Below are positions 32,325 through 41,291 of a DNA stretch of 64,000 bases, one piece after another. Both the position numbers and the translations under genes were made by a program. Positions within the stretch are counted from its first letter, which is position 1. The number at the start of each line of letters is the position of its first letter. The DNA comes from Nocardia amikacinitolerans NBRC 108937. Lineage in GTDB: Bacteria; Actinomycetota; Actinomycetes; Mycobacteriales; Mycobacteriaceae. The notes under the pieces were generated by a model. The model had not been told where the DNA came from. It ran no database searches and worked only from the letters and a program-made list of their open reading frames with translations. The stretch lies in NCBI RefSeq assembly GCF_001612615.1, contig NZ_BDAU01000007.1, forward strand, positions 1 through 64,000, read 5' to 3'.

Positions 32325-34067
32325 ATGTGTGGAATCAGTGGCCACCTGGCCAGATCGGGCTTCCCGTCGCGCGCCGACCTCGTCGAGACGATGACAGGCG
32401 CGCTGCGCCATCGCGGACCCGATGCCACGGCGATGTATGCCGACGGCCCGGTGACTCTCGGCTGCACCCGGCTGGCGATCATTGATCCCGGCGGCTCCGC
32501 GCAGCCGCTGCGCAGCGCCGACGGCGAGCTGGTCCTGATCGCGAACGGGGAGATCTACAACTTCGCCGAGCTGCGCGACGGCCTGCGGCGGCGCGGTCAT
32601 GTCTTCACCACCGACGGTGATTGCGAAGTCATCCTGCACCTCTACGAGGAGCACGGCGACCGCGCCGTCGATCACCTGCGCGGCATGTTCGCCTTCGCCC
32701 TGTGGGACGGACGGATCGGTCGGCTCACCCTGGCCCGCGACCGGATGGGGGAGAAGCCGCTCTATTACACGGAACGGCCGGACGGACTGTTGTTCGCCTC
32801 CGAGGCGAAGGCGCTGACGGCCGCGGGCGTGCCGGTCGAACTCGATCACGGAAGCGTCGCCGACTACTTCCGCCTCGAGTACGTGCCGGAGCCGCGGAGC
32901 ATGCTGCGCGACGTACGGAAAGTCCCGGCCGGACACGTCGTCACCGTGGACGCCCGTCCCTGGCGGGTGCGGTCGCGCGCCTACTGGCGGCTCGAGGACG
33001 CGGAGCCGATCGAGGGGTCGAGCGCCGATACCCTCGGCGCGATCCTGGCCGAGCTCGCTCCGCTGGTCACCAGAACGGATCAGCCGCTGGGCATATCGCT
33101 CAGCGGCGGCCTGGATTCGAGCGTCGCGGCCGCGCTCGCGGCCAAGTTCTGCGCCGCACCGGTGCGGGCGTTCTCGGTGGGTTACGCGGGACGACCGGCG
33201 AACGACGAGCGACACCACGCCAGGGAGCTGGCCGCCGCGCTGGGCATGCCGTTCCACGAGATCGAGATCGGCGCCGCGCGGGCGACCGCCGATCTGCCGC
33301 TCGTCGTCGCGGCGCTTGACGATCCGATCGCCGATTTCGCGGGCGTCTGCTACCACGCGGTGATGCGCGCGGCGGCCGAGGCGGGCGTGCGGGTGATGGT
33401 GCAGGGTCAAGGCGCCGACGAGCTGTTCTGGGGTTACGGGTGGGTGCGCGAAGCCGTCGCGCGCAGCGAGGCGTGCGGGAATCTGGTGTTCTACGAACTC
33501 GATCCGGATTTCCGGGAGGCCGAGCGGGTGGCGCCGCGGTACTTCGGCGAAGCGATGCGCGACGCGGCGCCAACCGGTTTCGCGCTGTCCGGCGACCGGA
33601 CCGACATCGATCTGACCCGGCTGATCGTCGGAACCTATTTGCGGGAGAACGGAATCGCCCAGTGCGACCGGCTCAGCATGGCCAACTCCGTCGAGTTGCG
33701 CCTGCCCTTCGTGGACCACCGTTTGGTGGAGGCGGTCGTCGGCCTGCGCAGAACTCGACCGGACGATCGGGACCCGCCGAAGCACCGGCTCAGGGAGGTG
33801 GCGCACGCGTACTTGCCCGCGCATGTCGCCGACCGACCCAAGCGCGGCTTCTCGCCGCCGCTGCGCGAGTGGCACGCCGCGTACCTGCGACGCTACGGTG
33901 ACCTGCTGCCCGGCGGCGAGTTAGTGCGCCGCGGCATCCTGACCGAAGCGGCGGCCCGTCGACTGTCGGTCGCCGACTTCCCACCCGGCGCGGGCTCCCC
34001 GTTCTCGTTCAAGGCCTTGATGCTCGAAATGTGGTGTCGGCACAACGTCGCTCGCGCGAGGAGATGA
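32325..34067 (+). CDS. Asparagine-synthetase-like amidotransferase (glutamine-dependent)
   Basis: A 580-residue class II amidotransferase. After Met removal the chain would begin with the nucleophile Cys2 (MCGISGHL). RLAIIDP, ANGEIYNF and DGDCEVILHLYEEHGD complete the glutaminase domain. The synthetase domain has the PP-loop SGGLDSS (260-266), QGQGADELFWGY, and PFVDHRLVEAV. It activates a carboxylate with ATP and transfers ammonia from glutamine. A simple AsnB for asparagine is possible. The gene behind it, 3 bp away, encodes a nucleotide-sugar dehydrogenase, which suggests the acceptor could be a uronic acid, as for the asparagine-synthetase-like enzymes of some O-antigen loci. Confidence 0.85.
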   Translation: MCGISGHLARSGFPSRADLVETMTGALRHRGPDATAMYADGPVTLGCTRLAIIDPGGSAQPLRSADGELVLIANGEIYNFAELRDGLRRRGHVFTTDGDCEVILHLYEEHGDRAVDHLRGMFAFALWDGRIGRLTLARDRMGEKPLYYTERPDGLLFASEAKALTAAGVPVELDHGSVADYFRLEYVPEPRSMLRDVRKVPAGHVVTVDARPWRVRSRAYWRLEDAEPIEGSSADTLGAILAELAPLVTRTDQPLGISLSGGLDSSVAAALAAKFCAAPVRAFSVGYAGRPANDERHHARELAAALGMPFHEIEIGAARATADLPLVVAALDDPIADFAGVCYHAVMRAAAEAGVRVMVQGQGADELFWGYGWVREAVARSEACGNLVFYELDPDFREAERVAPRYFGEAMRDAAPTGFALSGDRTDIDLTRLIVGTYLRENGIAQCDRLSMANSVELRLPFVDHRLVEAVVGLRRTRPDDRDPPKHRLREVAHAYLPAHVADRPKRGFSPPLREWHAAYLRRYGDLLPGGELVRRGILTEAAARRLSVADFPPGAGSPFSFKALMLEMWCRHNVARARR

Positions 34068-34070
34068 TTG

Positions 34071-35375
34071 ATGCAGGTGGCAGTGGTCGGCATGGGCTAC
34101 GTCGGGCTGACGGCGGCGCTCGGACTGGCGGAGTCGGGACACGACGTCCTCGGCATCGATCACGACGAGAGCCGCGTTGCCCTGTTGCGCGACCGGCGCT
34201 GCCCGTTCCACGAGCCGGACGTCTCCGAAGCCCTGCTCACCACGACTGCGACGTTCCGGCAAGCGCTCGACGTTCCGGTGCGAGCCGTGATCATCGCGGT
34301 CTCCGCGCCGCTGGACCACAGCGGCGCGATCGATCTGCGCCACGTGGAGGCCGTGCTCGCGGAAACGCTGGCGGCCAGGACGCTTCCCGACCTCGTCGTC
34401 GTGAAGAGCACGATCCCGCCGGGAACCAGCGAGCGATGGGTGACGCGGTTTCCCGCGCTGCGCCCCCGCTACGCGCACAATCCCGAATTCCTGAACCAGG
34501 GTCGCGCCCTTGCCGATTGGCACGCGCCCGACCGCATCGTGCTCGGCCTGTGGAACCGGGAACTGCTGCCCCTGCTCGGAGCGCTGTACCACGACAAGAC
34601 GGCGCCGCGGCTGGTCGTCGGCCCGACCGAGGCCGAAGCGGTGAAGTACGCCAGCAACGCCTTCCTCGCGACGAAGATCAGCTTCGCCAACGAGATCGCC
34701 AACTTCTGCGATGACCACGGCATCGACGTGGACGCGGTGATCGACGGCGTATCGCTGGATCCGCGCATGGGACAAGGGTTTTGGCGTCCTGGCGTCGGCT
34801 ACGGGGATTCCTGCCTCGCCAAGGACACCACCGCGCTGACACGTTTCGCCCGGCGTTCCGGCCGGCCCATGACGCTGCTCGAATCGGTCGCCGAGGTCAA
34901 CGACCGACAGCTGCGGTTGCCGGTCGAGATCGTCGCACGCGAGACGGCGGCGGCCGCGTCGCCGCCGGAGGTCGCCGTCCTCGGACTGCTCTACGAACCC
35001 GGCAGTGACGATATGCGCGAAGCGCCGAGCCGGACCGTGGTACCCGCGCTGGCGGCCGTCGCGGCGGACGTCCGGGTCTGGGATCCGATCTTGAGCGCGG
35101 CGGCTTTCGCCGAGCTGTTCCCAGGAGTCCGGCGGACCATCGGCCTCAAGGAAGCGGTGCTGGACGCCGCCGTCGTCATCGTGCTGACCGAGTTCCCGGA
35201 GGTTCTCGCCCTCGACTGGACCGCGGTGGCGCAGCTGGCGCGGCCGGATTGTCTTGTCGTCGACGCCAAGAACGCCCTCGAACCGTCCGTGGTCGCGGCG
35301 GCGGGATTGCGCTACCGCGGGGTCGGACGGGCCGGTGGTCGAGGGGCGCCGGAACACGGCGTCGAGGTGAAGTAG
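34071..35375 (+). CDS. UDP-glucose/GDP-mannose dehydrogenase family protein
   Basis: A 434-residue enzyme of the family that oxidises a nucleotide sugar at C6 twice to a uronic acid, using two NAD+. N-terminal VVGMGYVGL is the Rossmann motif. VKSTIPPGTSERW, HNPEFLNQG, KYASNAFLATKISFANE and the catalytic Cys248 in GYGDSCLAKD follow the family order. A second Rossmann fold (VAVLGLLYEPGSDDMREAPS) ends the chain. The sugar cannot be told from sequence. The ATG at 34071 follows AGGAG and lies 3 bp after the amidotransferase stop. The next gene starts 13 bp after its stop. Confidence 0.88.
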   Translation: MQVAVVGMGYVGLTAALGLAESGHDVLGIDHDESRVALLRDRRCPFHEPDVSEALLTTTATFRQALDVPVRAVIIAVSAPLDHSGAIDLRHVEAVLAETLAARTLPDLVVVKSTIPPGTSERWVTRFPALRPRYAHNPEFLNQGRALADWHAPDRIVLGLWNRELLPLLGALYHDKTAPRLVVGPTEAEAVKYASNAFLATKISFANEIANFCDDHGIDVDAVIDGVSLDPRMGQGFWRPGVGYGDSCLAKDTTALTRFARRSGRPMTLLESVAEVNDRQLRLPVEIVARETAAAASPPEVAVLGLLYEPGSDDMREAPSRTVVPALAAVAADVRVWDPILSAAAFAELFPGVRRTIGLKEAVLDAAVVIVLTEFPEVLALDWTAVAQLARPDCLVVDAKNALEPSVVAAAGLRYRGVGRAGGRGAPEHGVEVK

Positions 35376-35388
35376 AAGGGATGTCGCC

Positions 35389-37026
35389 ATGGGGATTCTG
35401 GTCCGACCGCGTTCCGAGGGCGGCGGCTACGGCGGCTGGCGACGCGAGGTCGACGACATCGTGCTCTCGGCCGACGGTGCGGAATACACCGTGCACGAGA
35501 CCGACGAAGCGGTGTGCGTTCTCGACGGCTGGCTCTGCTCGGGCGGCGGCGCGACCGAGCTGCTCGCGCTGTATCGCGAGCGCGGCATGTCGGCCGTGGC
35601 CGCGCAGGACGGACAGTACGTCGCCGTAGTGCACGATCGTTCGCGCGGCGAGACACACCTGGTGGCCGACCCCGGCGGGTTCGGGAACGCGTGCTACCGC
35701 GCCTCGGGTTTCGGGTACGGCTCGCGCCCCTACGACCTGGGGACCGCAACGTTGTCCAGCGAAGGCTTGGCGCTCTATCTGACGTTCCAATACGTCCCCG
35801 TTCCCTACTCGATCTTCGAAGGAGTGCGGCGGGTGCCACCGGGCGCGGTGGTCACCAGGCGCGCAACCGGCTGCCAGGTGCGGCAGCAGACCTCGTTTCC
35901 CAGCCCGGCCGATCCGTCGACCGAGGGCGCTGCCGCGCCCGAGGAGTTGGCGGCCAGGGTGCTCGACCTGCTCACCGAGTCGCTGGCCCGCCACGCCGCG
36001 CCGCACGAGCGGCTGGGCATGATGCTCAGCGGCGGTATCGACACCAGCACGAACGCCACCGTGCTCGCGACCAGGCTTGGCTGTCGGCCGCGAGCTTTCA
36101 CGGCCTCGTTCCGCGAGGCCGGATACGACGAATCCGAATACGCCGCGCTCGTGGCCGAGCGGTTCGGCTTCGAGCACGTAGTGGTGCCGGTCGGTCCCGA
36201 GACCGTCGAACGCCTGCCGGATCTGGTGCGCGGCTTCGACAGCCCGAACGCCGACCAGGCGATCGTCGCCACGCAGGTGATCGCCGAACGGGCCGCGCAG
36301 CTGTCGTGCACGCACATCGTCACCGGCGAAGGCGGCGACGAAGTGATGGGGTTCCCGATGTCGCCGAACGACGACATCCACCTCGTCGACCTGCCCCAGA
36401 ACTCGCGGGAGTTGGCGCGGTTCTACCTTGGCCAAATCGCACTGGGCAGCGCGGAGGACCGTGCGCTCGTGCACCGGACGCTTGGCGTGCCGGAAGAACT
36501 CGCCGTCGACATCCTGAGGGAACTGTACGAGGAACACCGTGCGCATTCCGCGCTGGACCGATTGCTGTTCGGCCAGTGGCGGACCTGGTTGACCGAGGGG
36601 GTGTACCGCAAGGACCATCACGTCTTCCGCGCCGCCGGACCGACCGGTGTGCTGCCGTTCGCGGATCCGCGCGTCATGCGCTTCGTCGCGGAAATGCCCG
36701 CGGGCCAGCGGTATCGGGCCCTCGATGGCAAGGCCATGCTGCGCGCCGGTATCGCGCCGCATCTGCCCGACCGGATATTGAAGCGCAAGAAGCACAAATT
36801 CTGGATCCCGTTCGCCGAATGGTTCCGCGGCCCGCTGCGCGATCACCTGCACGACAGCTTGCTCTCCAGTCCGGTGGCGACCGACCTCTTGGACCCGAAA
36901 CTCGTTCGCACACTTGTCGACTCGCACGAGCGCGGAATAGCGGACAAGAGCGGAATCCTCTGGGCGCTGTGCTTTCTCGACGCGTGGCTGTCCGCACTTC
37001 CGCGGCGACCGCATGGCGCACCCTAG
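35389..37026 (+). CDS. Second asparagine-synthetase-like enzyme, no glutaminase Cys
   Basis: A 545-residue protein with the two-domain shape of asparagine synthetase. Its N-terminus is MGILVRPRSEGG, without the Cys2 needed for glutamine hydrolysis. The synthetase domain keeps a PP-loop SGGIDTS (214-220), GEGGDEVMG, and the C-terminal KRKKHKFWIPFAEWFRG and DKSGILWALCFLDAWL. It should adenylate a carboxylate and join it to an amine or to ammonia from another source. Beta-lactam synthetases also lack the nucleophile, but the C-terminal part here looks like ordinary AsnB. Start ATG has AGAAGGGA upstream. It belongs to the operon with the dehydrogenase. Confidence 0.8.
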   Translation: MGILVRPRSEGGGYGGWRREVDDIVLSADGAEYTVHETDEAVCVLDGWLCSGGGATELLALYRERGMSAVAAQDGQYVAVVHDRSRGETHLVADPGGFGNACYRASGFGYGSRPYDLGTATLSSEGLALYLTFQYVPVPYSIFEGVRRVPPGAVVTRRATGCQVRQQTSFPSPADPSTEGAAAPEELAARVLDLLTESLARHAAPHERLGMMLSGGIDTSTNATVLATRLGCRPRAFTASFREAGYDESEYAALVAERFGFEHVVVPVGPETVERLPDLVRGFDSPNADQAIVATQVIAERAAQLSCTHIVTGEGGDEVMGFPMSPNDDIHLVDLPQNSRELARFYLGQIALGSAEDRALVHRTLGVPEELAVDILRELYEEHRAHSALDRLLFGQWRTWLTEGVYRKDHHVFRAAGPTGVLPFADPRVMRFVAEMPAGQRYRALDGKAMLRAGIAPHLPDRILKRKKHKFWIPFAEWFRGPLRDHLHDSLLSSPVATDLLDPKLVRTLVDSHERGIADKSGILWALCFLDAWLSALPRRPHGAP

Positions 37027-37141
37027 TGGATGCCGCTGCGGCGCGGACCACTTCGGTGCGAGTCCGCGAATCCGAGGACACCGCGGGACGGGAACTGGCA
37101 CCATCCGAATGGCGGCCCTTGGAGACAGGATTCGACGCTCG

Positions 37142-37876
37142 ATGATTACGTGGCTACTCAGCATCGTGTCGGGATTGATCGTCGCGATCACAACGTTCGG
37201 GGTGACGAGGTTCTACGATGCGACGCGGCTACGGCGCAAATCGGGACACCTGAACGTCCTGGCCGAGGGGCAGGACATTCAGATAGTGATCCCCGATTTC
37301 CACGCGGGCTGGCTGTCGATCTACGGCACCGAGGAGAAGGCGGAGATGCCGCCGAACGTCCGGGTGATGCCGATGGCGGAGGGCGGCGCCATCGCCGAGG
37401 CGGTCCTTGCCTGGCGCGGACTCGGCAAGCGCAACCGGATCAGTATCAGCACCCAGGACGCCTACCAGGACACCCACGGCCTGACGATTCTCATCGGCGG
37501 GCCGAGCGTCAACCGGTTGACCGGAAACCTGCTCAGGCGGTGCTTCCCGAAATTCCAGATCAAGTATCCCGAGCACGTGGCGTCCTATGGCTCGATCAGT
37601 TACGACGTGACCACGGACGAGAACGGCTCGCTGCTCGAGGACTACGGATTCATCGCGGTCAGTCGAACGCCGACCGGCAAACGGTGCGTGGCGCTGTTCG
37701 GCGTGTGGGCTTTCGGCACGCTGATCGCCACCCTCGCGCTGCTGGATCGGGTGGTGAAGGGAAACGATATCTGGAATTCGATCCGCGACAAGAAGGATTT
37801 TCTGGTCGTCGTGCACTGCGAATTGAATGGCCTCGAATACAGCAATATTCGAATCATCGGATACGAGGAGGTATAG
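37142..37876 (+). CDS. Membrane-anchored protein of unknown family
   Basis: A 244-residue protein with an N-terminal signal-anchor helix (WLLSIVSGLIVAITTFGV) and a soluble alpha/beta domain. Marked motifs are LTILIGGPSVNRLTGNLL near residue 118, then YGFIAVSRTP and LFGVWAFGTLIATLALL near 175-200. The GGP-x-x-N and G-x-x-x-x-GT pattern looks like a nucleotide- or small-ligand-binding fold, but I cannot name it. Codon use near the 3' end (AAT, ATT, ATA, TTT) is AT-richer than its neighbours, suggesting recent transfer. An in-frame ATG at 37106 is an alternative start. It may belong to the upstream operon. Confidence 0.65.
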   Translation: MITWLLSIVSGLIVAITTFGVTRFYDATRLRRKSGHLNVLAEGQDIQIVIPDFHAGWLSIYGTEEKAEMPPNVRVMPMAEGGAIAEAVLAWRGLGKRNRISISTQDAYQDTHGLTILIGGPSVNRLTGNLLRRCFPKFQIKYPEHVASYGSISYDVTTDENGSLLEDYGFIAVSRTPTGKRCVALFGVWAFGTLIATLALLDRVVKGNDIWNSIRDKKDFLVVVHCELNGLEYSNIRIIGYEEV

Positions 37877-37898
37877 CGGCGTTCGCCGCCATACCTCT
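37867..37898. terminator. Bidirectional hairpin between convergent genes
   Basis: Bases 37867-37881 pair with 37884-37898, about 15 bp with one A/C mismatch (75/90). The arms contain GAGGTAT and ATACCTC. The stem spans the stop of the 37142 gene and lies just before the convergent dehydrogenase stop at 37906. Confidence 0.65.
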
Positions 37899-37905
37899 AT
37901 CGCGT

Positions 37906-39018
37906 TCAGAAGACGAGAATATCTTTCGCGCCGACCCGCGCGTGCGGAACGAATGCCTCGCGAAAACGGTCGAAGGGAATTCGGGTCGTTGTTCCGCCGA
38001 TGACTCCCGGCCACGCGGCGTCGACCTCGCGCAGGAGTTCGATCGCGTGCTCGAAATGCACCCGCGAGGAATTGACGACGCCGAAGAGCACCTGGTTGCG
38101 CTTGACCATGGTGCCCAGCAGCGCGGCGCCGTCCACCGTGGCCTGCTGGCCGCTCGGCAGACCGACGACGCAGCAGGACGCGTTTTCCGCGCCGTGCGTC
38201 GCCAGCAGTTGCGGCAGGAACGCCACGCCCGCCGCGTCGATGACGACGCGGTGCGCCGAGATCGCTTGCTCGGTCACCATGTCGCCGGGAACCAACTGGT
38301 GGGATTGGTATTCGGCGCCGAAGGAGGCGGCCGCCTGGGCGGCGAGGGAACTCGGCGGGGCCGGATCCACGACGGTGACCTTGTGCCCTGCCAAGCGCAG
38401 AAACGCGGTGGTGAGCAGGCCGATGATGCCGCAGCCGATCACCAAGGCGTTGCCGGACGGATCCGATGTCCCCAATCGCTCGTCCATCTGCCGCAGCGTG
38501 TCCAGCGCCTTGACCACGATGGAAGCGGGCTCCACCAGAACGCCGAGGTGGATGAGTTCTTCCGGAACGGGAACCAGCTTGTCCACGGGTGCGCGCCAGT
38601 ATTCCGCCATGAAGCCGTCGAGTTCGCGAATCCCGCGCTCTTTCCACGAGCCGTTGCTACACAGGTCCGGCCTGCCGCGGCGGCATTGGCCGCAGGGCAC
38701 CGGGTCCGGATCACGGACGACGCAGGTGACCAACTGACCGGTTCCCACCTCGGGCGTCGAACTGTGCACCACGCGCCCGAGCACCTCGTGTCCCAAGATC
38801 ATTTCGCCGGCGGCCGCCGGAAGTATTCCCTCGGTTCCCGCCACGATTTGGATGTCGGTCCCGCAGACACCCACCTCCAGGGTGCGGACAAGCGGACCCC
38901 GTGGGTCGACGGCATCCAGTGTTCTGATCACCTGGCGCGGTACGCCCGTGCGATCGGGCGGTACGACGAGGCAACGCGCGCGTATTATCCGATCCTCGGA
39001 CGATCCAGCGTAATCCAC
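37906..39018 (-). CDS. Zinc-dependent dehydrogenase, glucose-dehydrogenase-like
   Basis: A 370-residue medium-chain dehydrogenase. Catalytic zinc residues appear in EVGVCGTD and ILGHEVLG. PCGQCRRGRPDLC is the structural zinc lobe; only three of the usual four Cys are plain. KERGIRELDGFMAEYW and LVEPASIVVKALD match the glucose/L-sugar dehydrogenase subgroup, and VIGCGIIGLLTT is the NAD(P) Rossmann motif. It may act on a sugar or polyol linked to the amidotransferase block it faces. The GTG start at 39018 follows AAGGAG at ideal spacing. It is convergent with that block, so it is separately transcribed. Confidence 0.85.
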   Translation of the reverse strand: MDYAGSSEDRIIRARCLVVPPDRTGVPRQVIRTLDAVDPRGPLVRTLEVGVCGTDIQIVAGTEGILPAAAGEMILGHEVLGRVVHSSTPEVGTGQLVTCVVRDPDPVPCGQCRRGRPDLCSNGSWKERGIRELDGFMAEYWRAPVDKLVPVPEELIHLGVLVEPASIVVKALDTLRQMDERLGTSDPSGNALVIGCGIIGLLTTAFLRLAGHKVTVVDPAPPSSLAAQAAASFGAEYQSHQLVPGDMVTEQAISAHRVVIDAAGVAFLPQLLATHGAENASCCVVGLPSGQQATVDGAALLGTMVKRNQVLFGVVNSSRVHFEHAIELLREVDAAWPGVIGGTTTRIPFDRFREAFVPHARVGAKDILVF

Positions 39019-39437
39019 TTCGCATTACTCCTTGTTCGGAATCGTTGGTGAAGCAGATGATCGAGGCGTGCGGCATTCGGCCGGATGGGCACATTCCGCC
39101 ACACGGGGAGTTTAACGGACCCGATCGACGCCGGATCGATGATCGCGATTCGGTGCTGCCCCAGGCTGGAGGTACCCGGCGGTCGTCGATCGGAACGCGG
39201 TAACGCCCGGAATTCACTTCGGTTTCGCGGACGAAAACTGACCGCGCGCCACCTTTCGCGGGCTATTTCATAGCTGGTTCGATCGGGTCGTGGCACGGCG
39301 AACGGGCAGTATCGGGAAATCTCTTGGGCGACTGAGCACTTCGGTCGCGGCGCGCGTTGCCCGCGAAGACGGTGCGCGCCGCGTTCGGCGGGGGCATCCT
39401 GGGAGGTGCTGTTGCCGACGGCGAGAGGGTGGTCGAT
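39019..39437. other. Divergent intergenic region
   Basis: About 420 bp between the dehydrogenase (minus) and serine protease (plus). No supportable gene is seen. It must hold promoters for both, and it marks the right end of the accessory block. The stretch 39245-39290 is AT-richer (CTATTTCATAGCTGG) and may contain the protease promoter. Confidence 0.4.
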
Positions 39438-40352
39438 GTGGACGATGCGATGGACGCGTACTCGCGAACGGTGGTGTCGGTGGCCGAATCGGTCACGCCG
39501 CACGTGGCAAGCGTGCGGACGCGGCGGGGGACCGGTTCGGCGGTCGTGTTCACCGACGACGGATCCCTGCTGACCAACGCGCACGTCATCGGCGCGGCGT
39601 CGCACGGGGAGGTGGTGTTCGCCGACGGCGTGGAGTCCCGGTTCGACGTGGTCGGCGTCGACCCGCTTTCCGATCTCGCCGTGCTGCGCGCCCGCGGCGG
39701 CGGCCCTGGCGCGGCGGTGCTCGGCGACGCGGACAAGCTCGTCGTCGGGCAGCTCGTGGTCGCGGTGGGCAGCCCGCTCGGTTTGGCGGGCTCGGTGACC
39801 GCGGGCGTGGTGAGCGCGCTCGGCCGCGCGGTGCCGGTCGCCTCGCGCCGCGCGGGCCGGGTGATCGAGGACGTCATCCAGACCGACGCGGCGTTGAATC
39901 CCGGCAATTCCGGTGGGGCGCTGGCCGATTCGGCGGGACGGGTGGTGGGCATCAACACCGCCGTCGCGGGAATCGGCCTGGGACTGGCCATTCCGATCAA
40001 CGCCACCACCCGCCGCATCATCGCCACCCTGCGCGCCGAGGGTCGGGTCCGCCGCGCCTACCTCGGGCTGGTCGGCGTCCCGGCGCCGCTGCCGTCCGAC
40101 GTGGCCGAGCGGACCGGTCAGCGGGCAGGTGTGCGCATCGTCGAGGTGGTGCGCGGCGCACCCGCCGAGGCCGCCGGATTGCGCAGGGGCGATTTGGTGC
40201 TCAGCGTCGCGCGCGCCGAAGTCCGCGACGCCCAGGGCATCCAGCGTCAGCTGTTCGCCGACGCCATCGGCAAGCCCGTTCCGGTCACCGTGCTGCGCAA
40301 CGGTGCGATGGTCGACGTGATCGCCCTGCCGAGCGAGTTGACCGTCGACTGA
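39438..40352 (+). CDS. HtrA/DegP-type trypsin-like protease with PDZ domain
   Basis: A 304-residue S1C serine protease. The triad is visible: His in LLTNAHVIGAA, Asp in DPLSDLAVLR, and Ser in LNPGNSGGAL. A PDZ domain follows (about 215-300, GVRIVEVVRGAPAEAAGLRRGDLVLSV). No signal peptide or membrane helix is found with this start, so its location is unclear. The start is uncertain: GTG at 39438 has GAGAGG upstream, while frames open back to 39357 with no good site. HtrA-like enzymes degrade or check misfolded proteins. Confidence 0.8.
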   Translation: MDDAMDAYSRTVVSVAESVTPHVASVRTRRGTGSAVVFTDDGSLLTNAHVIGAASHGEVVFADGVESRFDVVGVDPLSDLAVLRARGGGPGAAVLGDADKLVVGQLVVAVGSPLGLAGSVTAGVVSALGRAVPVASRRAGRVIEDVIQTDAALNPGNSGGALADSAGRVVGINTAVAGIGLGLAIPINATTRRIIATLRAEGRVRRAYLGLVGVPAPLPSDVAERTGQRAGVRIVEVVRGAPAEAAGLRRGDLVLSVARAEVRDAQGIQRQLFADAIGKPVPVTVLRNGAMVDVIALPSELTVD

Positions 40353-40413
40353 CGGTCGCCGCGCCCGGCGGCAAGCAGCCCCGACCCGAAGGTCTGACTC
40401 GGAGCCGACCGGG

Positions 40414-41109
40414 TCAGTCGCGGGCGGCGAGCGCCTCGACGAGCGGTTCTTCGGAGGGCACGGCCGGGATCTCGGGCCGCCAGCGGGCGTCGACGACGAG
40501 CCCGAGCAGGCCGATGGCCAGGCAGACGCCCGAGACCACCAGCATCGCGGGATGGGAGCCGCCGGTCAGCGCGTCGGCGAGGACGACGGTGGCGATGGTG
40601 CCCGGCGCGGAACCGACGAAGGTGGCGGCGAGGTACGGCCAGAAGCGAATCGAGGAGAGCCCGCAGCAGTAGTTGACCACCGAGAACGGCGCGAAGGAGA
40701 TCAGCCGCAGCGAACCGACGGCCAGCCAGCCGCGCCGCTCCAGCCGATCGTCGATGGCGCGCACGGCGGGATGGGTGAGCCGGGACGCCACCCTGGTGCG
40801 GTCCAGGGTGCGCACCAGGACGAGCGCCATCCCCGCGGCGACGGCGGTGGCCGAGAGCGCCACCGCGGTGCCGAGCAATGCTCCGAAAAGCACACCGCAG
40901 CTGACGGTCAGCACCGTGCGCGGCAGCGGAGCCACTGCGAGAATCGAGTAGACCCCGAAGAACAGCAGCGGGAACCACGGGCCGACCGAGTCCGCCCACT
41001 GCTGGATCTGCGTCGGACCGGGCAGCGGGACGAGCAGCGCCGCGACGAACAGCGCACCCACACCGACGAGGAGGGCGAGGATACGCGGGTTACGGAGCAG
41101 CCTGGTCAT
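40414..41109 (-). CDS. TVP38/TMEM64 family membrane protein (Rv1491c-like)
   Basis: A 231-residue polytopic protein of the DedA/VTT superfamily. The VTT motif region is visible as GVYSILAVAPLPRTVLTVSCGVLFG and FAPFSVVNYCCGLSSIRFWPYL. There are about five or six membrane helices. These proteins are thought to move lipids between leaflets or affect membrane homeostasis. It is in the place of Rv1491c, just before mutA, so the conserved mycobacterial order resumes here. Divergent from mutA. Confidence 0.88.
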   Translation of the reverse strand: MTRLLRNPRILALLVGVGALFVAALLVPLPGPTQIQQWADSVGPWFPLLFFGVYSILAVAPLPRTVLTVSCGVLFGALLGTAVALSATAVAAGMALVLVRTLDRTRVASRLTHPAVRAIDDRLERRGWLAVGSLRLISFAPFSVVNYCCGLSSIRFWPYLAATFVGSAPGTIATVVLADALTGGSHPAMLVVSGVCLAIGLLGLVVDARWRPEIPAVPSEEPLVEALAARD

Positions 41110-41291
41110 CCGCGACAGGTTACCGGTTGGTAGTGGCGGCCAGGGTCAACCGACGCTTTCGCTGCCGCTAGCATCGAGGGAAACGGGATGAATGCTCGTT
41201 AACCGAAGTGCTCGCTGAGCTGGGCGAATGCGACGGTTCGGGCGCACGCCTCGGGTGCGCCCAGTGGTCGAGTGGAAGAGGAAGAGCAGCT

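Noticed and set aside
32325..37026. Lasso-peptide cluster, because of asparagine-synthetase-like genes
   Set aside because: No precursor, RRE protein or transglutaminase-like protease is present, and the neighbours are sugar-metabolism enzymes.
35389..37026. Beta-lactam synthetase
   Set aside because: The missing Cys fits, but the C-terminal region looks like AsnB, and no other clavam or carbapenem gene is present.
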